A stretch of DNA of 6,303 nucleotides, from contig JALXCH010000255.1 in the NCBI GenBank assembly GCA_026991005.1, positions 1 through 6,303 of the forward strand, given 5' to 3'. This DNA comes from Calditrichia bacterium. Its GTDB lineage: Bacteria > Calditrichota > Calditrichia > RBG-13-44-9. Positions 1-5,070 of this stretch are shown here, piece by piece. Position 1 is the first letter of the stretch. Each line of letters starts with the position of its first letter. The position numbers and the translations under genes were made by a program. A model generated the notes under the pieces. That model saw only the letters and a list, made by a program, of their open reading frames with translations. It did no database searches and was not told where the DNA came from.

Positions 1-57
1 TATAAACAACATCCCCTTCCAACCAACTCTCCCCTCCCAGAAAATTTTCATTTCTTT

Positions 58-71
58 TTGATTAAAATCAG
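58..71 (+). promoter_or_regulatory. Possible FNR/CRP-type operator
   Basis: The 14 bases read TTGAT-TAAA-ATCAG, which match nine of the ten specified bases of the FNR consensus TTGAT-N4-ATCAA. The centre (64.5) lies about 42.5 bp before the start point predicted from the TATAAT at 95-100. This is close to the class II activator position (-41.5) known for FNR and CRP-family proteins. The promoter has no recognisable -35 hexamer, as expected for an activator-dependent promoter. The region is AT-rich and a chance match is possible. No regulator gene is in the window, so the identity of the binding protein is inference. Confidence 0.35.
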
Positions 72-94
72 GGAACACCACGAAAATTGCATTT

Positions 95-100
95 TATAAT
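95..100 (+). promoter_or_regulatory. Predicted -10 element (TATAAT) for the SPW-like gene
   Basis: A perfect TATAAT hexamer lies 75 bp before the GTG start at 176. The bases 16 to 18 bp upstream (around 71-78) do not resemble TTGACA, so this would be a weak promoter unless helped by an activator such as one binding at 58-71. It implies a start point near 107 and a 5' leader of about 70 nt. Confidence 0.4.
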
Positions 101-161
101 GTATGGATTAACAGGAAGGTAAGCTTACGACAGGAGTTCAGAGCTAAGAATTTACATTATC

Positions 162-168
162 AGGAGGT
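162..168 (+). promoter_or_regulatory. Ribosome binding site for the GTG-started gene
   Basis: AGGAGGT is a near-perfect Shine-Dalgarno sequence ending 7 nt before the GTG at 176. It fixes the unusual start codon, because no ATG in that frame lies nearby. Confidence 0.8.
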
Positions 169-175
169 ACTACTG

Positions 176-472
176 GTGTGGCAAGGTTGGATTAGCCAAA
201 TTCTTGGTCTCTGGCTCATTCTGTCTGGTTTAATTTCTTCTTTACAACATCCTGTTACGGGTATTCTGACTGCTGTGTTTGGCTTCTGGGCTTATCGGCA
301 TTGGCAATGCATTGTCAACGGAATTCTGGGACTCTGGTTAATTCTGAGCTGTATCATTACCACTTTGATTCATCCGCTGAATTTTATCATTGTGGGATTG
401 GACATGGGTACACTTGGTCTGTGGGTGGGATTAAGTCACCCGGTACATCGTATGGACACCAAAACAGTTTAA
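176..472 (+). CDS. Small SPW-repeat-like integral membrane protein
   Basis: A 98-residue, very hydrophobic protein with four likely membrane helices (about residues 8-24, 27-41, 49-65 and 68-87). It is an internal duplication with a period of 41 residues: W2, Q3, ILGLWLILS (9-17), H25 and P26 recur as W43, Q44, ILGLWLILS (50-58), H66 and P67. The W-x(6)-ILGLWLILS pattern is that of the SPW repeat family (PF03779), a family of unknown function. Here the S-P-W triplet itself is replaced by S-G-L and S-C-I. The start is GTG, set by the strong AGGAGGT at 162-168. The gene stands alone: it has its own possible promoter and a strong terminator directly behind it. An inner-membrane location is inferred; no catalytic residues are evident. 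Confidence 0.75.
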   Translation: MWQGWISQILGLWLILSGLISSLQHPVTGILTAVFGFWAYRHWQCIVNGILGLWLILSCIITTLIHPLNFIIVGLDMGTLGLWVGLSHPVHRMDTKTV

Positions 473-492
473 GCCTCATCACGATGCACCCC

Positions 493-533
493 GAGGCTCC
501 GTTCCCTTAAAAGGGGATGGAGCCTCTTTTTTT
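493..533 (+). terminator. Strong rho-independent terminator after the SPW-like gene
   Basis: GAGGCTCC (493-500) pairs perfectly with GGAGCCTC (519-526). Extra inner pairing (CCC with GGG) around the TTAAAA loop is possible, and seven T residues follow (527-533). It starts 20 bp after the stop codon and separates this gene from marC. Confidence 0.93.
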
Positions 534-600
534 ATCCAACACTTTTTCACTCCCACAATTAGTTATTTTGAGGGATTCTCCTGTGCACTCCAGCATGGAC

Positions 601-622
601 GCTGAAAATTTTTATTTTCGGC
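601..622 (+). repeat. Inverted repeat / hairpin upstream of the MarC-family gene
   Basis: GCTGAAAAT and ATTTTCGGC form a 9-bp stem (one T-G wobble on one strand) around a TTTT loop. No T-tract follows, so it is not a standard terminator. It lies about 97 bp before the chosen marC start, within the 178-bp gap 541-718. That gap also holds TAAATTTG at 679-686, which fits the Bacteroidota -10 consensus TAnnTTTG, but no clear -33 partner is seen. Function is unknown. Confidence 0.35.
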
Positions 623-718
623 CTGCTCTATTCCTTGAAAAAGTTTATATTAAAATATCTGTTTCTGGTTAATAATTTTAAATTTGTTCTGAAGAAATAT
701 AAAACTCCGGGAGTTCCC

Positions 719-1345
719 ATGCTTTCCTTCAGTGATTATATCCAGATTTTTACGGCCATTTTGATTATTGTAAATCCTCTGGGAGCAGTGCCGGTATTTG
801 TGAGTTTAACCGAGGATCAAACGGCATATGAGCGTAAACGCATTGCCCGCACCGCGGCAATTTCGGTGGCAATTGCTCTGGTGGTAGCCAGTTTAAGCGG
901 AGAGGCTTTATTAAAATTTTTCGGGATTAGCATTCCCTCATTCCGAATTGCCGGAGGCATTTTGCTTTTGCTCATGGCCATTGCAATGCTTCACGCCAAA
1001 CAGTTGCACACCAAACACACGCCGGAAGAAGCGGCCGAAGCCGAAGAGCGCGATAATATCGCCGTGGTCCCGCTGGCAATTCCGTTAATGGCCGGGCCGG
1101 TGGCGATTAGCACCGTCATCATTTATTCCCATAAAGTAAGCGCCTTGCTCGATCACCTATTTATTTTGGGGAGCTGTCTGGTAACGGCCCTCATTGTGTG
1201 GATTTTTTTACGGATGGCGATTCCCATCGCGCGGGTTCTCGGGAAAACCGGTATCAATGTGCTCAATCGGGTGATGGGATTGATTCTTTCTGCCATTGCG
1301 GTGGAATTCATTATGGAAGGGATTCGTGCCATGTGGCGAGGTTAG
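719..1345 (+). CDS. marC: MarC family integral membrane protein
   Basis: A 208-residue protein of the MarC/UPF0056 family (PF01914), which is usually 200-220 residues long with six membrane helices. Helices are predicted near residues 8-30, 45-60, 74-93, 117-137, 145-165 and 181-199. The two family signatures are present: NPLGAVPVF (19-27) in helix 1 and PLAIPLMAGPVAI (118-130) in helix 4. A charged loop (about 98-113, rich in Glu) separates the two halves. MarC was once linked to multiple antibiotic resistance in E. coli, but that role was later questioned, and the substrate is unknown. The frame is open back to a TTG at 635, but that start has no ribosome binding site and would add 28 residues foreign to the family. 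The ATG at 719 has GGGAG at 709-713, 5 nt upstream, and gives the usual N-terminus. Single gene, convergent with the barrel gene downstream. Confidence 0.92.
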   Translation: MLSFSDYIQIFTAILIIVNPLGAVPVFVSLTEDQTAYERKRIARTAAISVAIALVVASLSGEALLKFFGISIPSFRIAGGILLLLMAIAMLHAKQLHTKHTPEEAAEAEERDNIAVVPLAIPLMAGPVAISTVIIYSHKVSALLDHLFILGSCLVTALIVWIFLRMAIPIARVLGKTGINVLNRVMGLILSAIAVEFIMEGIRAMWRG

Positions 1346-1359
1346 TGCAAAAAGCAAAC

Positions 1360-1397
1360 ATCCGCCTGAATCAGGAACTTTCCTCATCCAGGCGGAT
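1360..1397. terminator. Hairpin between convergent genes, probable terminator
   Basis: ATCCGCCTG (1360-1368) pairs perfectly with CAGGCGGAT (1389-1397), and AGGA/TCCT inside can extend the structure. Read on the minus strand it lies 18 bp after the stop codon of the barrel gene and is followed by GTTTGCTTTTTG, a fair T-tract, so it should end the minus-strand operon. On the plus strand it lies 14 bp after the marC stop but has no good T-tract, so it would be weaker there. Confidence 0.75.
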
Positions 1398-1415
1398 AAA
1401 TTTACGGTATTTCTT

Positions 1416-2039
1416 CTAAAACTGCTGCCAGGCAATTCCAATTCCGATGCTCCAGTACTGATGATTCACCTCCGTCCCGGTGGGTAACTCGCCACCAAAA
1501 GTATAATTATACCGTCCCGTGAGCACCAGACTGGTATTCAAGCTAACCGGAAAAATGAAACCTGCTTCCGGTGCGAGGCCCCACTCCCAGTCATCATCGT
1601 GAAATTCAAAAATTCCAATTCCCAGACGCTGACTCATAAGGTATCCGCCTCCGTTCAAGCCCACAAAAATCCGTTTATCTTTTCCCACGGTAAAATAACG
1701 GTGAACATTCAGCATAATGGGAAATGCGTTTAAATAACGATCCTGAATTCCGGTAATAGCGCCGGGATTTTCCGTATTCACCTGGATGGTTTCACTGGTA
1801 CGCTTATAAAACACATTCCAATCCAGGGTAAAACCTATGGTAGTATAGGAATCCAGTGTCTTGCGAAAGCTCATTCCAAATCCCCGAAAGCTGGTAGCGC
1901 CAATAAAATCGCGTGTATCTCCGGCGGGAATCCCAATTTCGTAATTAAGTACTCCGTACCAGTTCTGGGAAAAACCGGTGGTAAAGAAAACCCCACATAC
2001 CATGACAAACATTATTATGAAAACGACGATCTTTTTCAT
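1416..2039 (-). CDS. Outer-membrane beta-barrel protein (OmpA/OmpW-like fold)
   Basis: A protein of about 207 residues with a typical Sec signal peptide (MKK, then a hydrophobic run to about residue 20, likely cleavage near GFS-Q). The mature part alternates hydrophobic and polar residues in many short stretches, for example FRGFGMSFRKTL, FVGLNGGGYLM and LVLTGRYNYTF, and ends in Phe (IGIAWQQF). An aromatic last residue is the usual signal for insertion by the BAM machinery. About eight strands are likely, as in the outer membrane protein beta-barrel families (PF13505/PF13568); I cannot place it in one subfamily. The ATG at 2039 is chosen, but a GTG directly before it (2042) is equally placed relative to the weak GGGG at 2049-2052. 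It starts about 30 bp after the stop of the lipoprotein gene, so the two are likely co-transcribed. The ligand or role is unknown. Confidence 0.8.
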   Translation of the reverse strand: MKKIVVFIIMFVMVCGVFFTTGFSQNWYGVLNYEIGIPAGDTRDFIGATSFRGFGMSFRKTLDSYTTIGFTLDWNVFYKRTSETIQVNTENPGAITGIQDRYLNAFPIMLNVHRYFTVGKDKRIFVGLNGGGYLMSQRLGIGIFEFHDDDWEWGLAPEAGFIFPVSLNTSLVLTGRYNYTFGGELPTGTEVNHQYWSIGIGIAWQQF

Positions 2040-2069
2040 CACACATTACCCCACTTTTTTAATTTCAAA

Positions 2070-2693
2070 TTATTTACCTTCGCCCAGATACGGGGATTGC
2101 AGAAATGCCTGATTTATGGCACGGGTGATGCGCTCCCGGGCATTCGAAGCACTGTCGATTAGCCCATTAATTCCCGCTACCCATAAAGCTGTGGATTTCT
2201 GCCCCGCTTCGTCCGGATCTACCATTACAATCAGCACGGTGCCGGTATCAAATTTGTACGCCACCGGGTAACACCATCCGGGAGTTCCCCACCACCAATC
2301 CCAGTACCAGGGATAGCAGGTACTGGTCGTCCATTCCGTTTTGGTTGCCAGAGAAACAACCACCACATCTGCATCCTGGGGATTTGCTACCCGGGTGTAA
2401 CCGTATTCCTGCAGGTTATTTTTAATAGCGGTTAGAATGTACCCGGCAAGCTGGGGATCGAGGGGTTCAACGTTATTATTTTTACCCACATACGCTACCG
2501 TATCTGGCATGGCATAGGTTTTCTTATCCGCAAAGCTAACCCCCTTCTTTACAAAAGTGGTAATCACATCGGTTTCAGAAGGGCTTAACGGTTCGCCGGG
2601 GTAACAGGACACCAGCCAGAAGGTGATTCCCGCTAAAATCAAAAAAGTGGCCCCCAATTTCCACTGTTTCCGAAAAATCAGTGATAATTTCAT
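2070..2693 (-). CDS. DUF4136-like outer-envelope lipoprotein
   Basis: A 207-residue lipoprotein. The N-terminus has basic residues, a hydrophobic stretch (about 13-26) and a lipobox LVSC (27-30), so Cys30 should be lipidated. The mature part has the DUF4136 (PF13590) pattern: a FADKKTYAMPD element (54-64), a helix with DPQLAGYILTAIKNNLQEYGY (79-99, given here as key residues D79, L82, I86, L94 and Y97-Y99), a DADVVVVSLAT strand (107-117), and later strands GTVLIVMVDP (151-160) and ALWVAGING (169-177). A segment rich in Trp, Tyr and Cys (126-142, with Cys126 and Cys141) replaces the low-complexity loop often found here. Family function is unknown. The start is supported by AGGAGAGG at 2700-2707, 6 nt upstream. 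It is the first gene of a two-gene unit with the barrel gene. Confidence 0.85.
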   Translation of the reverse strand: MKLSLIFRKQWKLGATFLILAGITFWLVSCYPGEPLSPSETDVITTFVKKGVSFADKKTYAMPDTVAYVGKNNNVEPLDPQLAGYILTAIKNNLQEYGYTRVANPQDADVVVVSLATKTEWTTSTCYPWYWDWWWGTPGWCYPVAYKFDTGTVLIVMVDPDEAGQKSTALWVAGINGLIDSASNARERITRAINQAFLQSPYLGEGK

Positions 2694-2699
2694 ATAACA

Positions 2700-2707
2700 C
2701 CTCTCCT
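2700..2707 (-). promoter_or_regulatory. Ribosome binding site of the lipoprotein gene
   Basis: On the minus strand the bases read AGGAGAGG, 6 nt before the ATG. The 151-bp gap upstream (2694-2844) must contain the operon promoter. It holds a GATAAT (2726-2731) without a clear -35 and the palindrome GCAATTGC (2783-2790); neither is strong enough to call on its own. Confidence 0.7.
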
Positions 2708-2844
2708 TTTAATTAATTGAAATGAATTATCATCATTTTCTTCCAAACGGGTGTTAATCCTCGGATTTCTCTGCTTAGGCTTGCAATTGCGTTAAAAACC
2801 CAGAAACAGTCTGAACCTCCTTTGCTTCTTATTCGATGAACAAT

Positions 2845-3201
2845 TCACCTCAGTGTTACTGGTTCCATTAATTTTAGTTCAATTTTCGTTCCGGCAGGAA
2901 TTTGAATATGGCGATCTCCGGCTAAAAGAGCCAATCCCGCTCCCACCGCTGCTCTTTTACCGGTGTCACCGGCTGCGGCACCAATCAGGGCACCGGCACC
3001 CACCATCATTGCTCCTGTTCCCCGACCTCCTTCTGCGCCTACTGTTCCCGTGTTAATGGGCACCGTTTTCCCGTTAATAATCAGTCGATCGAATTTAATA
3101 ACGATGCGCTGCAGACCAATACGGCACCCGCCAGCATCTTTCCTAAATAAATCAAACCGGATTGACTGCTCATACCATTTTAATTCTATCGTTATCCCCA
3201 T
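2845..3201 (-). CDS. Glycine-zipper domain protein, probably lacking its N-terminus
   Basis: A 118-residue frame. From about residue 24 it resembles the C-terminal third of larger exported glycine-zipper proteins. These have a strand pair such as LQRIVIKFDRLIINGKTVPI (30-49), a Gly/Ala-rich zipper (VGAGALIGAAAG and AAVGAGLALLAG, about 66-95), and a closing IPAGTKIELKLMEPVTL strand (101-117). Such proteins normally begin with a signal peptide and earlier IPKG-type strands. None is seen here, and none of the three frames of 3202-3329 supplies them. The frame stays open upstream without a usual start codon. An AGAGGT abuts the ATG, too close to be a normal ribosome binding site. It is either a truncated remnant or a short gene with an unusual start. 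The protein would be envelope-located if it were exported. Confidence 0.5.
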   Translation of the reverse strand: MGITIELKWYEQSIRFDLFRKDAGGCRIGLQRIVIKFDRLIINGKTVPINTGTVGAEGGRGTGAMMVGAGALIGAAAGDTGKRAAVGAGLALLAGDRHIQIPAGTKIELKLMEPVTLR

Positions 3202-3329
3202 GACCTCTGTCAGTTCGATAATTTGTACTATCCCTTTTCTTTTATTGAAATATAAACATAATAAGGCACATCGGAATCGTCCTTTCGCAAATATGGTAAT
3301 TTTTTCTGCAAACGAGGGGCGGGGTAATC
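3202..3329. other. Gap with no recognisable gene between two truncated frames
   Basis: No frame on either strand here shows a known domain, signal peptide or start with a ribosome binding site. On the minus strand the glycine-zipper frame stays open through it but contains no ATG, GTG or TTG. This is compatible with eroded coding DNA rather than a designed intergenic region. Confidence 0.4.
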
Positions 3330-3716
3330 TTATCTGTATTCAAAAATGGCCGGGGCGGACACATGGACTGCCCGGAAAAGTTGCGGTTCGCGGGTGGTGA
3401 AGGAAAACCTCCAGAAATTATCCCTGGGGGAGGTGGAATAATAATTCACACTAAACTGAATGTTTTTGAAAACCAGGTGGTCGTTACTGATGCGCAGACC
3501 CAGTCCAATACGAAAAATGGGGTAGTTCCAGGCCGGAACCAGGTCGGAAGAAGAAATGAATCCCATATACAGGGTGCCGAAGATCGCGAAGCGGAAACCG
3601 TACCAATACCAGGGAGTAAATAGAACCGATTCCGATTGCAGCACAATTTTCTGCCATCCTCTCGCTTCCTCATGTACTATTCCAAATGTACTATTCCAAT
3701 GAAGGTTTAAAAACAT
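3330..3716 (-). pseudogene. C-terminal remnant of an outer-membrane barrel protein
   Basis: A 128-residue frame. Residues 18-128 look like the last strands of a large outer-membrane barrel of the surface-antigen/Omp85 type: a strand with QSESVLFTP (27-35), the turn-strand YGFRFAIFG (39-47), then FRIGLGLRISNDHLVF (68-83, a pattern like the G-x-GLRI-x-N-x-LVF of such barrels), and alternating strands to the end. Full members have several hundred residues, a signal peptide and usually an aromatic C-terminus; here the N-terminal bulk is missing and the last residue is Arg. The ATG has no Shine-Dalgarno sequence, an in-frame TAA lies close upstream, and a 14-bp tandem duplication shifts the frame near the start. 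I therefore call a remnant. The family assignment is from pattern only, and a small expressed protein cannot be excluded. Confidence 0.5.
3672..3699. repeat. 14-bp perfect tandem duplication
   Basis: ATGTACTATTCCAA occurs twice with no spacer (3672-3685 and 3686-3699). Because 14 is not a multiple of three, the second copy shifts the reading frame. It lies in codons 6-15 of the minus-strand barrel remnant. Confidence 0.95.
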
Positions 3717-3919
3717 TTTGAAGAATAGCCAAAATAAAAATGTTTACCCTGGATGGTTTTCAGAACCTTGGAAAATTTCCCTCTTGAATAAACTATAACT
3801 CGCACATTTACATTATGAAGGAAACAAGGCTTCTAACAACTTCACTTCTTACGCCCATGGTATTCTCCCGTACCACGCCTCCACCTTTTATTAAACCAAT
3901 TAGCGAATTGGGAACTGCT
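3717..3919. other. 203-bp stretch without a supported gene
   Basis: It lies between the barrel remnant and the transporter gene. The only structures seen are the CCAATT/AATTGG hairpin just after the transporter stop and a TGGTA/TACCA inverted repeat (3858-3875, 8-nt loop). A short minus-strand frame runs through about 3717-3800 but ends in a stop and has no domain I recognise. It could be the eroded upstream part of the barrel gene. Confidence 0.4.
3896..3911 (-). terminator. Weak candidate terminator after the AI-2E-type transporter
   Basis: A perfect palindromic hairpin, CCAATT with a 4-nt loop and AATTGG, starts 8 bp after the stop codon on the minus strand. It is followed by TTTAATAAAA rather than a clean T-run. 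The stem is short and AT-rich, so termination would be weak. Confidence 0.4.
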
Positions 3920-4984
3920 TCACTCTTTCTCCAGAACATCTTCCACCAGCAACGCCTGAAATAGTTTGTAGGCAATCGCCAGTACCACGGCACCCACAAA
4001 CAGACCGATTATTCCCGAATACATCATCCCGCCGATGGCACCCAGCAGAACGGCCAGTATGGGCACATCCACACCCCGACCTAAAAATAAAGGTTTCAGA
4101 AAGGCGTCGCTCATACTTACCAGCAAACTCCACACAGTAAAAATGACTGCCGGGGTGGTTCCGGTAATGGTAAAGGCATACACGGCCAGCGGTCCCAGAA
4201 TAAGCAATGGGGGCAGCTGCATAATAGCCAGCAGCAGAATTACAATCGCCCATAACCCCGCAGCGGGAATTCCAACAAGCGCAATGCCGATGCCACCCAA
4301 CAACGCCTGAACCGCAGCCACCAGCAACACGCCCTGCAACACACTGCGAATGATGGCACCGGAGAGTCGGGTAAACTCCTCTCCGTGCTTGCCAATCAGG
4401 GTGTTAAAAATGGAATGCGCCGCTTTTTCGGAAGCCTTGGCTTTCACCAGAAACACCCCGGAAATAATAATGGAGACAATAAACAGGAGTAGGGTGACTC
4501 CCAGGCCGGAAACGGAACGGATTAAGCTCTGCATCAACATTTTAATTTCGGGGGAGAAGCGGGAAATCGCTGCATCCATATTTTCGGCAAAAAGCTTCCA
4601 CACGTCGTAAGTGGGTTTGCCAATAAGCGGCCAATGGGCAACCTTCTCCGGCGGAAGAGGAATCACCATCTCTCCCGAGCGAATCTGAACCGCAAGCCGT
4701 TGAACTCCCTCCACGGTGGAACTAATGAAATAGAGGGAAGGAATGAGCACCAGTAAAATGCCTGTCAAGGTAATCAAAATGGCAGACAGTTTTTCTTTTC
4801 CGCCTAACATGGCAGCGAATTTCCGGTGCAGGGGATACAAAGCCACCGCGATGATAATGCCCCACACCGTGGGCAGGATAAATGGTTCAATGATTTTAAA
4901 CGCCCAGTACAATATCACCGCCAGGAAGCCAACCCGCAAAAAAATGTAAATGGCCTGTTTGTATTGCTCCTCGTTGGTGGACAT
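3920..4984 (-). CDS. AI-2E/PerM family transporter (YdiK-like)
   Basis: A 354-residue protein of the AI-2E transporter family (PF01594, formerly UPF0118), close to the usual length of 340-370. Hydrophobic helices lie near residues 14-30, 34-50, 66-88, 157-181, 212-237, 240-268, 276-294 and 305-345, with a soluble loop at about 90-155, as is usual for the family. Family features include LPTVWGIIIAVALYPLHR (37-54), RSVLQGVLLVAAVQALLGG (213-231) and the C-terminal block SDAFLKPLFLGRGVDVP (292-308) leading into GAIGGM and GIIGLFVGAVVLA (324-336). Members have been linked to export of the signal AI-2 (TqsA) or to Na+/H+ antiport, but most, including YdiK, have no settled substrate. The frame extends to a TTG at 4996, but GGAGG at 4990-4994 lies inside that extension and points to the ATG at 4984, 5 nt downstream. 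It may be co-transcribed with aspA. Confidence 0.92.
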   Translation of the reverse strand: MSTNEEQYKQAIYIFLRVGFLAVILYWAFKIIEPFILPTVWGIIIAVALYPLHRKFAAMLGGKEKLSAILITLTGILLVLIPSLYFISSTVEGVQRLAVQIRSGEMVIPLPPEKVAHWPLIGKPTYDVWKLFAENMDAAISRFSPEIKMLMQSLIRSVSGLGVTLLLFIVSIIISGVFLVKAKASEKAAHSIFNTLIGKHGEEFTRLSGAIIRSVLQGVLLVAAVQALLGGIGIALVGIPAAGLWAIVILLLAIMQLPPLLILGPLAVYAFTITGTTPAVIFTVWSLLVSMSDAFLKPLFLGRGVDVPILAVLLGAIGGMMYSGIIGLFVGAVVLAIAYKLFQALLVEDVLEKE

Positions 4985-4989
4985 TTTAT

Positions 4990-4994
4990 CCTCC
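4990..4994 (-). promoter_or_regulatory. Ribosome binding site that sets the transporter start
   Basis: GGAGG on the minus strand, 5 nt before the ATG at 4984. It rules out the upstream TTG at 4996 as the likely start. Confidence 0.85.
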
Positions 4995-5070
4995 AAAATT
5001 AATATAACGCTTCCTTATCTCTCAAAGTGCGCACCAGATAGTCGCGCATCCTATTCAGGAAGAGAAAGGC

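Noticed and set aside
635..718. N-terminal extension of the MarC frame from a TTG
   Set aside because: No ribosome binding site before the TTG, and the 28 extra residues do not belong to the family. The ATG at 719 has GGGAG at the right distance and the normal MarC N-terminus.
2845..3100. Resemblance of the IPAGTKIELKL ending to VirB10/TrbI secretion proteins
   Set aside because: Only a short generic beta-strand pattern is shared. The Gly/Ala zipper block is typical of glycine-zipper proteins, and no other secretion-system genes are nearby.
2963..3400. 145-residue plus-strand frame rich in Pro and Ala
   Set aside because: It is antisense to the glycine-zipper frame. Its Pro/Ala-rich start is just the complement of Gly/Ala codons, and it has no domain pattern or ribosome binding site.
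3780..3815. GTGCGAG on the minus strand resembling a group II intron 5' end
   Set aside because: No maturase/reverse transcriptase frame, no domain V-like hairpin and no room for an intron in the 203-bp gap.
3808..3999. 63-residue minus-strand frame overlapping the transporter 3' end
   Set aside because: It overlaps the transporter C-terminus in another frame, has no ribosome binding site, and its composition shows no domain. The part outside the transporter is probably noncoding.
4985..4996. Transporter start at the TTG at 4996
   Set aside because: The GGAGG Shine-Dalgarno at 4990-4994 would lie inside the coding region. It is ideally spaced for the ATG at 4984.
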